Notes under the pieces: model-generated | What the model saw: the letters and a program-made list of their open reading frames with translations, nothing else | Told to the model about the DNA's origin: nothing | The model's database searches: none | Origin: Pagrus major | Lineage: Eukaryota; Chordata; Actinopteri; Spariformes; Sparidae | DNA length: 64,000 nucleotides | Reading direction: 5' to 3' | Assembly (NCBI RefSeq): GCF_040436345.1 | Contig: NC_133234.1 | Span: 10,292,446-10,356,445, forward strand | Position numbers and translations under genes: made by a program | Part shown: one piece after another, positions 36,901 to 49,147 of the stretch | Layout of the letters: each line of letters begins with the position of its first letter | How positions within the stretch are numbered: the first letter of the stretch is position 1

Positions 36901-37600
36901 TTAATGATTATATGATTATAAGATGAAAAGGATGGAAAGAAATAAAAAAAGATTCTTTCTCTCAGTGCCTCTCTCCGCTCCACTAACGACCACCTTCAAG
37001 TGCAGCGCAAGTTCGCTACAGTAACAGTACAGCAACATACAGTCCTTTAGTTTGAAGAAACAGTTCCACCTGAAGCAGCTACATGAAGAAGACATGTGAT
37101 GCTGTGCTTATGCTCAGGTAGACGTTTGAATGCAAACCTTTACTTGTATTTTCACATTGTGGTGTTGTTACTTTTTTTCAGCTAAGGATCTAAGTCCTTT
37201 TCTCACCACTGCTACTGACATTATCATGACCTAAGTTTTACCTCCTCATAATGAGGAATTATTAAAAAATTTAAAGTTGAAAATGCAAAACAACTCTTAA
37301 GTCGAAAGACTCACTTTCTGCTATGGTGCCTCTATTAGTGTCCTTTGACATCTGTCTGACGTGCTGCAGGAGGCAGCGCCTGCTGTTAAGCTGCTGTATG
37401 CGAGTCTCGATGGCAACCTGCGGTGGGAGGCCGTCCCCTGGCTCCGCTGTGTCTTGGTTGGATTCAGGCTGGATGTCAGGTTCAGGGTCATCCCGCTGCT
37501 CTTGCTCCGGGTCTGAAGTGACGCCCGTGTTCGACCCCATGCTCTGTGTAGGGATGACAGACTGAAGCTGGAGCTCCCCATCCTGGTCTGGGACCTCCAT
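33965..37600 (-). CDS. LITAF-domain membrane protein with acidic and coiled-coil N-terminus (5 exons)
   Basis: Minus-strand exons: 37315-37600, 36458-36580, 36198-36353, 35960-36113, 33965-34073. They total 828 nt and 275 aa, and all junction phases agree. The C-terminus is a LITAF domain: CPSC at residues 210-213, a hydrophobic in-plane segment (about 228-252, including GGFTGCCLIPFF), and the second zinc pair CPNC at 262-265, ending IYTYQPL. LITAF and CDIP1 proteins use this zinc-stapled hydrophobic helix to sit on the cytoplasmic face of late endosomes and lysosomes. The N-terminus is unlike LITAF or CDIP1: residues 1-60 are acidic, 65-90 contain a basic helical stretch (LNSRRCLLQHVRQM), 101-130 form a Glu/Lys/Leu coiled coil, and 138-188 are Pro/Gly-rich. 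No PPxY or PTAP motif was seen. The start ATG has a strong context (ACAGGATGG), but a splice acceptor-like CAG just before it leaves room for an upstream untranslated exon. The exact ortholog was not recognised. Confidence 0.88.
34140..34520. repeat. Inverted-repeat sequence in the last intron of the LITAF-domain gene
   Basis: CAACCACTTCCTGGCT near 34340 is answered in inverse by AGCTAGGAAGTGGTTG near 34493. The left part (TTTTCCTCTGACATCACACT) resembles the palindromic element at 50205-50385. Probably a decayed MITE. Another related fragment lies at about 35165-35215. Confidence 0.55.
35735..35895. repeat. Interspersed repeat family C, copy 3
   Basis: TTCCTAATGTAAAGCTAATG and CAGACATGAGAGCTCTGG, ending ATGTCGAACTAACCCTTTAA, match the family C pattern. 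It lies in the last intron of the LITAF-domain gene (34074-35959). Confidence 0.65.
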
Positions 37601-38334
37601 CCTGTTTTAAAGACCTGACGCTGTAGATCCTCACACCGTAGTGATGTTGACCATGAACAAAAGCAGCTTAAAAACAGATCAAAACCAGAATCTGAATACA
37701 AAAAAACTGAGCGATGTCGAACATTTCCTGCAATATCTCACAAAACTCATTCATCTCTCGAAATGGTTCTAAAAAAACACACCCAGGCGTTGAACAGCAG
37801 ACTCAGAAAGAGACGCAGCGATGTGTTTTCATCATCTGGACAGTCTCGGCTCAGGACACCGACTGTAACTTCAGCCCAGGTGTCACATGATACGATTGAT
37901 ACTTCCATTTAAATAAGGTAAATAGTGTGCTCTAAATGTAAAACATGCAAATGTTGAGAGGCTGGGGTGTATGGAAGGATAACTGTGGTCACATTGTATA
38001 ATACCTGGCATTGACAGAGCTCAACAATGCCACAACATATCCACAGAATTATTTTGGAGTTGTTGGGAAGAACATTTGTCATTCAAGCAAAGCAGGGCTG
38101 CTATTCCATCTTTAGATGACTAATAAGTTCCCCTTCTCTTGTATATTTGGCACGGCTGACCTACTTTCCTGTTGGACAGTAAGGTTGCTGTCAGTAATAC
38201 AACACAATGCACAGCAGTGGGAGGTGAGATGACCCCAACAAAAGGCTCAAAGTCCAGCTTAGTTCTCCACATTATGTTTGACTGTATTCCATTAAGACTT
38301 TGGACACTGGTTGAATAATTATAAGACATATCTG

Positions 38335-38446
38335 TGTTCACGCTTATGCTTTTAGCTTAGCAGCTACAGTGAAGATTTTGACTTGAGGAAGCATGGGGGG
38401 ATGACTATGACCGAATTTTCATTTTTGGAATGAACTTATCCTTTAA
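38335..38446. repeat. Family D fragment, copy 3
   Basis: ACGCTTATGCTTTTAGCTTA then ATTTTCATTTTTGGAATGAA. The same pair of blocks appears in the longer copy at 49735-50140. Confidence 0.7.
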
Positions 38447-38689
38447 GCAGTCTCTGGATTACAACATAATGAGAGCTGTGTTGTTGTTTCTCATGTTCCC
38501 AGGTCACTGCCAAAAAAATCTGATCAAATCCACACAGAGGTTTGGATATTGGATATTTAAAATACAGAAGTAGGATGCTTGATAGTTTAATGTTGTGTAA
38601 AATGTTGCGTATGTGTAAAAATACTTAAAGCACAGTTAATTTTTTATTTTTTGGTCATTAGAGGTTAGAGAATTAGCTCTTATTTATGC

Positions 38690-38900
38690 ATCCAGGAGTT
38701 ACAAGGCAACATTAGCATTCACTAGGAGTCAGTCTGTCCAATATTCTCTCTCCTTTTAGCTCTTTTTTGGTCTCCACCATCTTCTGAAGGACATACGTGG
38801 CCTCTTTAGCTGCTAAATGCTCAGTAATGTGCACAAGCTAGTCGCTAGCTTTGTATGTCTGCTGTTGTGGTAGTAGGTAGCGTACAGCAGGTTTATTAAA
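38690..38900. repeat. Interspersed repeat family I, copy 1
   Basis: GGCAACATTAGCATTCA, TTTTTGGTCTCCACCA, GCTGCTAAATGCTC and GCAGGTTTATTA appear in the same order as at 46700-47000. Confidence 0.75.
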
Positions 38901-40260
38901 CGTATTTATTTATTCTTAATTTTTCTTATTTCCTTTTGTGGTTGTTTGTTTGTTTGGCTGAAAACAGCTGCCGGCTATTTAGAGCGATGGGACCAAAACA
39001 AAACAATCACATTTTTGCTGTAAACCCAAAACAAAAAGCTGAAAGACACCGACATGCTCTGTAGAGCTGAGGGGAAGCTGCAGAGTCGGGGGATACTTCT
39101 GTGCTGGTTCATTACTAAAAGCAAAATCTTTCATAATATATGTAGTCATGTGATCCAGACTTTCAGATCTAAAACAAATGTTTCAGAGGCTTTTAACTTC
39201 AATAATGTGACATTTTTTCTATTTCTATTTGCTGTTGTAGATCAAATAAAATCCAAGAACACATAATCTATAGTTAATTTGCTGTGGGGGTTTCAGCTTC
39301 ACTTTAAATGTATATCAGCCATCATAAACCCTTGATAACAGTTCAGATATGTGCTGTACTGATGAAGCTGAGTCAAAGGTCACGGCCTCACTCTATACGT
39401 GCGTAAACACTTGTGTCTCAGTCGATTATTGAACATTCGGTCTGAAAATAACCTGAACCCTGCGGTGTTGGGTAGCACACAGTGTACCGGCTTGTTCAAC
39501 TGTGAAATGCGGCGGTTGGCCCCATGTGACGGTAGCCGGCCACCGTAGCATCAATAAAGCCTGGAGCGAGTTTATAACATCGGCAGAGCAGATGATGTCT
39601 GACCCATATTCCACCCATAAAATCACTGCATGTGTTTACGTTGGGCTGTGTGAGAACAGCCAGCAGACCGAATTACATGTGCACACTGATAAGGAGTGTA
39701 TTTCATAAGCCTTATCTGTGACCTCATTTAATTTCCGATTTGTCTTTTTATATCGTGTTACAGTTTGATGAGGTGTCATCAACCTGTGTTTCTTTGCAAT
39801 GGGGGGTTACTGGGGTCAGTGCGCTCAAGCCGCGCAAACACAGATGTAACACGAAGAGGCGAACAAGAAATCAGTGTTATGTACTCATACGTTTTTGGAT
39901 GTTTAAGGTGCTGAAGAGGGGAGCAAAGCCTCAAAATTATAGTGTTGTTCTAGCAGCTGACCACTAGATGTCAGTCTTTTACACTAAAGGAGCAGGTCAG
40001 GCCTACAGAGGATTATGTCCTTAGTTTACAGGGTTGACGTCACAAGTCCTGCAGTGGCAGACCTCCATCCATTCATCCACCCATCCACCCATCCATCCAC
40101 CCATCCATCTATTCTCTCATTCAAAACCTGAAATATTAAGGAGCATTACACAAGCCTCATATTTCCTCCTCTCTCCTCTCCCCCTCCAGTTAAAAGGCTC
40201 ACTAACTTACTTCCACCCCACACACTACAGTATGTCCACTTTGCACATACACATTTACTC

Positions 40261-40262
<2 letters not shown>

Positions 40263-40294
<32 letters not shown>
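40263..40294 (+). repeat. (TG)n microsatellite
   Basis: Sixteen uninterrupted TG units. Confidence 0.97.
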
Positions 40295-40296
<2 letters not shown>

Positions 40297-40614
40297 ATGC
40301 ACACAGATCCAATAACAGTAAAGTGTGTGTGTACACCACCTGTCAGGGTATTAGTCACCCAAGGAAGGATACACACAGACGTTGATGGTAAATGAGCTTC
40401 ATTATTCAGCAACAAAAAGTTCTCACGTATCGTCGGGCAGTAGTGTTACTGTAATAGAGTAAATGTTTAACACTGGGATCAAGGTTACCTCTTTGACCCG
40501 AAACAATAGCTAGTGAACATAAAGCCTGACATCTTTCTCAGGAGTTGTCGGAGACCAAAACAGCTAAAAGTGAGTAACTATTAGACAAACGTTTGCCAGG
40601 TGGCCAGAAACACA

Positions 40615-41215
40615 ACTCTGGATTAATGCTAATATTGCTCATTGTCGGCTAAATGTGTAACAACTGTTAGCTAGCATGTCTGACACATCAAGTGAATATA
40701 TTTCAGGGTCGTGTTTGTAGCCTAGCTTGTTGTTCTGCTCCCAAGATACCAAAACATCAGTTAGCCTAAGTTTAAGTAGCACTTTTCAAAGATAAAATAT
40801 TTTTAAAATGTACTTTTATCTTTCAACATATCCTTATGTATTTTACATTTATAGCTACACGTCGTTTGTGTCTGCTAGTGATGTGAAAAAGCTGCTGTTT
40901 GCTAACGTGCAACAAATCAGGACGATTTCGGCCTATGTCAGTGTTGTGTTTGTAGCCTAGCTTGTTGTGCTGCTCCCAAGATGCCAACACATCAGCTATT
41001 GTAGGTTTAAGTAGCACTTTTCAATGCTTAAATTATTTTCACAATGTATTTATATCTTTTAACATACCCTTATGTATTTAATGTTTATAGCTACGCGTCG
41101 TTTGTGTTTCAACAGGCCTGAAGCACGGCTCCAAATCAATGCTAATTTTGCTCGGTGTCTGCTAGTAATGTGAAAAAGCAACTTTTTGCTAACATGTAAC
41201 ACATAAACCTTAAAA
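40615..41215 (+). repeat. Diverged tandem duplication, offset about 235 bp
   Basis: GTGTTTGTAGCCTAGCTTGT occurs at 40711 and again at 40946. Each is followed by CTGCTCCCAAGAT, TTTAAGTAGCACTTTTCAA and a CGTCGTTTGTGT block. A third partial match (AATGCTAATNTTGCTC) lies at about 40625 and 41140. The copies differ by scattered substitutions, so the duplication is old. Confidence 0.88.
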
Positions 41216-41930
41216 AGTCATATATATCATTGTGTGCTAATGCTATGCTAACAGCAAAATTGATCAAAGGAGATTAAAAGGAAGCTAATTAAGCTATCTT
41301 AGGAGGTGTTAGCTTAGGAACTAGCATGTTAATTTTCTTCAAGCAGCGGCAGCAGTTGTACTATGGAGGTTATAAACAGGACATTTCAGTTTGAAATAGA
41401 AGTAAGGTCCTAATAATGAGTGAACGACCCAGCAAAGATGTTAGACACATACTGAAACACTTTACCCAGCGCTGAAACAGCCCTCTATAATTCCCAGCCA
41501 TAACAGTGGGTTGTTACATAACCAACACAAAGAGGTGGTCTATCAAACAACTTCATCTGTAACTATAATAATACTGTGATACATTGTGATATAGGTCAGT
41601 CTGTGTGTATGTTACTGTATAGTGGAGGAGAGATCTTTAACACACTCTGCTGTCCGCTGTGTCCATTAGGCAGCGTGTCGTACTGACTCGCTGCCTCCCA
41701 GAGGACGTCTGGCTGATGATGACATACAGTTGCTGAGAGTGTTGCGTCATGCCCGGATTAGTGTGTGTCTGCGTGTGTGTGTGTATGAGGGGGGTTGTAT
41801 GTCTATACACATGAGGACAAAACTAGAACTCATGTCAGTCAGGGATGTCTTTTAAATCCTACTTTTAAACACACTTTCACTGTGATGTCTATTTAATCTT
41901 TGTCTTTTACATGCGTGTTATTAAAGGGGC

Positions 41931-42302
41931 ATTATGTAGTTTTGGAGAACATATTCAAACTCAGAAATTTTAATATTTACAATATGAATGAGGTAATAAA
42001 ACAAACTCAGAAATGTTTATTTTTACCATAACTGAGTAAACAAGCTGTTCTCAGAGGAAAATAAGGTCCCAGAACACTGTTTGAAGCTAGAAAGGTGGCA
42101 GGGTCTGCCACATATAAACAAAGTGCAACAGTATGAAATGGTGTTGTCCTTTAAGGTCAGTTTGTTTATTTTGTTTATTCAGTCATGAAAACAAAGAGTT
42201 TGTTTATTTAGTTTGTTTACGCATAAATAAAAAAATCAGTCAATAAAGACCTTTCTCTTCTGATTAGACCTTCTTGCCCAAAACTACACAGTGCTCCTTT
42301 AA
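41931..42302 (-). mobile_element. MITE-like element, family A, copy 4
   Basis: TTAAAGGGGCATTATGTAGT start and AAACTACACAGTGCTCCTTT end. Same orientation as copy 3 and similar through the interior (CTCAGAGGAAAATAAGGTC). Confidence 0.92.
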
Positions 42303-43689
42303 GATTTTTTTTTACAATATGTAACGTGTAATTAGTTTACTCTCTGTCTCACATTAACTACCATCACAAAATCAAATTTCACCTCATTTCAGTTGCAGTA
42401 GCACTGAAGTTTAGTCCTAAGACTTGTGTTCAGGCTCTAGATTAGCATCAGGTACAGATAAAGGGTGCCAGTACTGAATGTCATCATTGAGGAGACTCAG
42501 GAGTGTGGTATGACATCATGGATGAGTGAGTGTGTGTCTGTGTGGACGTTCCTGTTCTCATGTCTGAACAAAACCATTGTAACAACCACTTCCTGCGCAG
42601 CATCTTGCAGCTGGACTCTCATACTGACTAATAGGAGGAGAATTTGAATACACAAACACATCACAGCAGTTGTTTCCACTCATGGTCTCGAACATGCTGG
42701 CTGAGCATGAGTGGCAGCAATGATGTCATCAAACTGGGACAGATTTTTTTGTGTTTTTTTTAACTTTTTTTCCAAGGCAGGGCTGAAATCACTGCAGCAC
42801 TCAGGCTGATCAGAGGCAAAAAAGGGGGAGGAGGAGGAGGAGAAGTGTGTTTGTGTAAGGGAGGGTAAAGAAAAGAGGAGGTAAAAAGAGGAGGGGGAGA
42901 AAACAGGAGGAGAGAGGATGTCAGGCACGCTGCCAGCATGCAGGTCTAATATGAAAAACGATGTCTGCGGCGACAGGCGAGTGAGGATGGATCCAGCTCT
43001 GCATCAGACGCACTACATCACATTCCCCGCGGACGGCTATCTGCACACGAGTTATGTTCACACACACATCGCCGCTGTAAATCATCTGTTGCAACAAGAG
43101 GGGTTACGTAACGGAGCTTCTCCTAAAATCTCCACGCAGCAGTAAAATTCAGGAGATTAAAACCGCGCGGCACCTCATTGTTATGCCTCGAACGCGTAAC
43201 AACAGAGATAAATCACAGTGACAAATCACCAGAGCTCCCCGGTGTGTAACCACAGCGTGCCCCGCTGCAGGGCGCACGCTCATTTTTCTCAGGTGGATTG
43301 ACTTGTCAACAGATCTGCGCTCACTTCTGGTCACATGACCGCCTGCAGACGCTGCTAAACAACATGTAGCATTTTTAATAGGAGGGCCACCGACATGGTA
43401 AATGTGGGATGTAAACACAGCGGACTGAGAGAGGCTGAGTGCTGTGTGACGTGGAGGTTCTGTTCCCTCAGAGCAAATGTCAGTCTAAAGGGATATTTTT
43501 AGCCATGCTAGGAGCATCGCCCTGGGGATGGCAATGTCAGTCTGTTGGTTGGTTCCTCTCTGTGAAATGCTCAACATCTAGTCGAGTGATAGGCACAACA
43601 TTCATGGTTCTCAGGGGATTAATCCTCGTGACTTTGGTGATCACCTGACTTTTCCTCTAGCACCAACATGTGGTTAATATTTGTGCATT

Positions 43690-44830
43690 TTGATGAAATA
43701 TCTCAACAACTATTGGATTAATTGTCTCGGGATGAACTGTAAAAGCATTGGTGATCTTTAAACTTCTCATCAACACCATCATGAAAGGGTGAGGGAAATT
43801 TCAGTTGGTCCAATACTTTGGTTTATGACCAAAAACTTGAAAAACAACAGAGTTGCTAGAAGAAAATGTTGGTATTGAACATTTCTGCAAGATATGTTAC
43901 ATCTGTATGTTTCAGTTTAACGTCAGAGAGACGTTGAACAAAAAGTTATATTTTAGTTGGAGATGAAAATCGGGTTGACATCAAAATCCAACGATTGCTT
44001 GACATCAAGGTCTAACTTTGAAAAGATGTTGAAATTTGGCTACATAACACCACATCTTACATCCAACCAAATATCCACATGGACATTGATATCATGACGT
44101 TTAGCAGACATAGGTTTTGGTCACCATACATCACCATTAGTGTCGGTATTCTATGTCACAATGATGTTGGCGTGAGACGTCTGGAAGACAGTGAATTTTA
44201 CTTTACTTAAGGGCATGACTGAAAACCAACCAAATATCAGTGTCAGATGTTGAACTTTGGTCCCTGATGTCACAAACCAACATTCAACCCAATATGAACG
44301 TCTAACACTTTCATGTGAGAAAGTGGAGGGGACGGTGTTGCCGTGACAGCTCGGGACGAGATGGTTTTCAAGTTAGAGACCACTGTTCCAGACTGTGTTT
44401 TGACATTTGGAAGTGTGAAGCCACTGGATATTTTTAACAAGACGTTGGGACGATTTCCAGCTGTGTTTATAGTGACAAGACATGATGTTCTCCTAACCAT
44501 AACCAAGTGTTTTTTGGTGCCTAAACCCAACCGGAACATTGAAACAACATAAAACTGAAAACTGAACACAAACTTTACTTTAATGTTGAAAAATTTAACA
44601 ATGTAATGTTGAAACATATCCGTAGTTTCAAGAAATGTAAATTGTCAACATTTATCCTGGCAGTTGGGTTGTAAAACACTGACATTCCCATCATATTCAG
44701 CTGTACTTTGTGTTAGCATGCTAACACACTAAATTGGGGTAAACATGGCAAAAATGAGGCCTGCTAACCATCGGCATGTTAGCATTGTCATTATGAGCAT
44801 CACGTTAGCACTAACCCAAGCATTTCAGTG
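43690..44830. repeat. Composite of diverged fish interspersed repeats
   Basis: 43695-43800 (ATCTCAACAACTATTGGATT) and 44690-44830 (TTAGCATGCTAACACACTAA, CATCGGCATGTTAGCATTGT) look like parts of one common teleost repeat. They flank a 43900-44640 segment rich in short recurring GACGTT, GACATC and CCAACCAAATAT words. No conserved frame. Confidence 0.55.
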
Positions 44831-45811
44831 CCTAAGGCACAAGCCGTAGGTGGGGACATGCTAGTTTCACTTTCCAACTTCCGACCTCCAAGCGTTCCAG
44901 TTGCATGGCGACAACAAAGATGGCTGACTGTAACAGCAGGACGTCTCTTTGGTGTGAACCCTCAACAGTGCAGCATCCTTGCGTACGTGAAGGAAATAAA
45001 GGAGGAAAAACGACACGTGAGGTAACAGACGCCATCTTACATTTCATTTTACGGCATTTTTATACTTGGAAACGTATCTTAATGATTCATTCGCCAGCCT
45101 ACAACAAACAATGTCGTCTACGAATACATTCTCAGTCTTGTTCACACTGTTAGCTCAACAAACCCTGTTGTTAAAAGATCAAAGTCACTGTTTTCACTAT
45201 TAATATAACTGACTCATTCATAACTGTCTGCTCGCTCATCCTCCTGCTGCTAATTTAAACATAGCTATGAATATACTAATGGACGTGTTGGAATCGTTCG
45301 CTGCATGTTTGCATACACGCTTCTTATTTGCATCCTGTCCCTCTTTGATGTATACTGTCGACGCCTGTTTTTGCGGCGTTGGCCTGATTCTCCCGCAGGG
45401 ATCATTAATGTTTCATCTAATCTAATCGAACCCCTGCTGTCACCACAGAGCCGCCTCGCAGCCAAGACAACTGCAACGGGATTGTAACAGAAAATCCTGT
45501 TTGATATGAAGCAGACAGCGATAAAGCTCATAGCGGCTCATGAAAATGAATGTGAGGGAGGAGCGTGACGCTGGTGATTGACTCTGAGGCTTTACAGATC
45601 GGTGGCACAGAGGGGTTAACAGCCACACATTCACCGGGCTTGTGTTAACATCTGTGGCTGTGATGTCCTGCAGTGTAACAAGCTGCTAATTCACCTGTGA
45701 ACGTGTTTTGTGGCTCATTTACTGTCTGCGTCTTTTGAAAAAATCTCCAAACCCTGCGTCTCTGCGACAGACAGAAAACCAGAATGGGAACGAGAGAGCG
45801 ATCATGTGCAT

Positions 45812-45843
45812 GGAGGAGGAGGAGGAGGAGGAGGAGGAGGAGG
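45812..45843 (+). repeat. (GGA)n trinucleotide run
   Basis: About ten GGA units, giving poly-Glu or poly-Leu in spurious frames. Confidence 0.95.
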
Positions 45844-46699
45844 ACGCTGAGGGGAAAGATGGAGGGAAGTGAAAAAGAAAGAAAGAAACAGAGAGGAACT
45901 CTTTGATCAGATTGTTTTTTATGAGGCCTGTCTGACCTGTTCGGGCAGCTCACACACACTCACACACACACACGTAACAAGACCATACATCATGCTACTT
46001 ATTTAACTTTCTTCCACATGACATGGGAACAGAAACAGCATGTGTCTGTCTGTGTCACTTCCCCCGGTGGTCAGTGGTCACTCTATGGTCACACACACAC
46101 ATTCACATATGCGCACACGCACACGCACAACTTCCCCTGCTCCCAGTCTAAGTGTAACGTATTGTTTTAGTGTGTGTGTGGCTGCTAAGTCCGGTGCTAA
46201 TGCGTCCAGCCAGGCAGCACTGATACAACAGTGAGAGCAGAGATAAAGCCGGCTTTGTGTCCAACTCAGGATCTCGGCCACAGAGTGGCTGAAATGGCAC
46301 ACAGCCATTGTCACAGGTTCACTGCGGTCACACACACATACACACACACTGGTGACACCACCGCTGACTGAAACCACTGATAATAAAGTGCAGTAGCGAC
46401 AGTGTTTAACATCAGTGAATCATTGTCGTATTATTTTCAGACATGGATATAATTACTGAAAACAAACATCATCCATGCAGGCTGACTGGCAGGCTCTCAC
46501 GGCTTCTGTTTTATTGAGTGCAACTGGAGCTGATTTCACAGGAAATGTGCAGGATTGTCTGATAAAACAAAACACACAGAGTTTTGTTCTTCCACTGATT
46601 ATCATGTTGAAAGCCAGATTGACGACAGATCGCGCAACAAGCTGCAAACACAGCGCTGGCATCTTATCGCCTTGTGAAGTCGATACCGCAAATGTGTTA

Positions 46700-47000
46700 G
46701 CAGACCATTATGTACACATTCAGCAGATATGGAGCAACATTAGCATTCATGTGTAGTTGTGTTTCTGGCCAGCCTTCAAAGTCTGATATTCTTTTTAGCT
46801 CAGTTTTTGGTCTCCACCAGCTCCCGAGGGAAATATCTGGCGAGCTGCTAAATGCTCCGCTTCTGACTGTGTCTCTGCCATTTGGTGCTGGGCAGGAAGT
46901 GTGCAGTAGGTTTATCAGAGCCTTTTCACTGCCCTGTCTGAAAATAATCCTGACGAGAGCTGTGAGAATGAACAAAAACAGAAAAATCAGGAGGTCGTAA
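46700..47000. repeat. Interspersed repeat family I, copy 2
   Basis: AGCAACATTAGCATTCATGT, then TTTTTGGTCTCCACCAGCTC, GCTGCTAAATGCTC and GTAGGTTTATCA, in parallel with 38690-38900. Confidence 0.75.
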
Positions 47001-47112
47001 AACCAAATTATGAGCTGAAACGTGCTAAACAGTCGGTAGTGAAACGGCAAACTCAGGTGATGGGGTTCATTAGCGACACCTTTCGTATTAAAAGGAGCAA
47101 TTTAATTTATTG

Positions 47113-47458
47113 TTAACGGCGCAATATGTAAGAAATGGCCACCTGCAAAAAGGCGACAGCACTAGCGCTAGCGTAACCACTAACTGCCGCTTACTGAAGC
47201 TGTTAGCTCAGTTAGCCATGCAGCTAGAGGTTCGGGGTTCGGACTGGGAGCTCAGGGACCAGGGAAGTGACAGTGTTTACAATGCTTGCACAGGAGCGTC
47301 GGACCAGGCTGGGGCTAGCTGGTAAGCATGATAACTTAAGTAGATATCTCTGCAACACAATACGTGGACATGATAATATCAAAGCTGCTGTTTATTTACA
47401 TTCTGTGGATCATCTTTGCTAATTTTGAACGTTTTCAACTTACATATTGCACCTTTAA
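47113..47458. mobile_element. MITE-like element, family B, copy 2
   Basis: CGGCGCAATATGTAAGAAAT start, CTTACATATTGCACCTTTAA end, GTTAGCTCAGTTAGCCATGC interior. Followed by a poly(A) run at 47462-47482. Confidence 0.88.
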
Positions 47459-49104
47459 TTTGAAAAAAAAAAAAAAAAAAACGGCACTAGAGGCTTTTCT
47501 CGATTAAATTTTTTTGTCTTCTCCTGACTGGCTTCAGAAGGAGTGTGACCTACCATGAAGCTCTGCCGTTTGCGTTCCCCTACAGTTGATCTGATCGGTT
47601 GGTGTTAGCTTGTGATAAACAGTAGAAAACAAAAACCTTCTTGTTCCTGCCTTTTTCTCAAACCGTTTCCAAGGACAACTTCCCGGTTAGGTGGCCTAGG
47701 TGGTGGAATGTGTAAAAAGTCAGTGGAAAAATCTCTTTCAAGTTGTTTTTCTTCTTGAGTGAAAAAAAACCCCCAAAAGCATGTGAGGTGAGGACAAAGA
47801 GGAAAGAGAGAAAGGGAGAGAAATAGGCCTTGCAGTCCAAAGCCCTGACCCTTTTTATGCTAGCCTCTGCTCCATTAGCCCCAGGAAGACAAGATTTAGC
47901 CACAGGTTTCTTTCAGTGGCCTTCCTTAAAAGTTGAAACATGATACAGTAGTTCTTCTGTGTATATTTATCTACACAGAATAGTACAAATTATGGAAAAA
48001 CAATAGTTTGTTAGCATTCAACAAAAACAAAACCCATCTGTGTTAGCCAAAGCACTGCAAAAGGCTTGTGAAAGCTGAAGTTGCTGAATGCTAACAAAAA
48101 AAAAACTATAATAGACAGAACCGTAGTATAAAGAACAAAAATTAATTGTTTAGCCTGTTTAACATCAGTATCACATTCCATATTTTCAGAGGGAGCTAGC
48201 TGGAAAAAGCTCGCAAAACAAGCTAACCTGCACATTGGATTGGATTTTAGCTCACATCTCTCAACGGCTGTTTAGCAACCATCTTTTAGGACAGTGAAAT
48301 GCTGCATTTAAGGGAAATGTCTTCAACAAAACCACTGGTATAAATAAATGGGCTTCAAGAATCTTAACCGCAAAGCTGTTTGTTCATTAAACATCGTGGC
48401 TAACTTCACAGTGACCCCCTTAGTGTTTAAATGCTAGGCTACATGCAGCACATTTAACTATTAGGCTATGCTAAATGAAACTAAAAGAACTTTATTTTCA
48501 GTGTTTCAGTGTTGTCAGTGGACTCTACGAGAGGTTCAATGCAAATACACAATGAGTGAAGGTAAAGAATGACATAAAAAGTCGTGTACAATAATATTTG
48601 CAGCCAGTTGGAACAGTTTAAAGGTGACTTTGAAATCCGATAACGCCTCCGTTGATAACGTCTTCCATATGTCTCAGAGAGATGACACAGCTTCAGACAG
48701 AGTGAGTGATTGCTGTAGCATCTTCGAGACACACAGCTGCTCATTTTCCGCGTCATTTCTAGAGCCGCTGACCGGACACACTGCATGTTTCTCTCAATGA
48801 ATCTCCGGGTTTTCTTCTTTGGTTTTTTTTCCTTCCATGTTATGCTCAACTACCCTTCGAATGGCAACTAAAGGGAGGATTTTTCAGTATTCTTTAGAAG
48901 ACAAAGTCACCTTTGAAACATCGGCTGATGACGTAACAGTGTTTTTTTTCCAGGATATGAAACCTTTATTTGGTTTTCTCATTACTGCAGCACCTGATAT
49001 TATGAACTGCTATTGTTTCGTTCCTTGATTAACTTTTTCTGACTCATACTGGAACTCTTTGTCTCTCTATCTAATGTCTGCCAGACCTTTTGTCTATGTA
49101 TATA

Positions 49105-49106
<2 letters not shown>

Positions 49107-49146
<40 letters not shown>
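49107..49146 (+). repeat. (GT)n microsatellite
   Basis: About twenty GT units. Confidence 0.97.

Positions 49147-49147
<1 letters not shown>

Noticed and set aside
37321..37701. 126-residue minus-strand frame overlapping the first LITAF-gene exon
   Set aside because: Another frame of the same exon. The 37315-37600 frame joins in phase to four further exons and ends in the LITAF domain.
42918..43145. 75-residue frame starting MSGTLPACRS
   Set aside because: It opens in a CpG-rich stretch and was considered as an exon, but no splice sites, family match or continuation were found.
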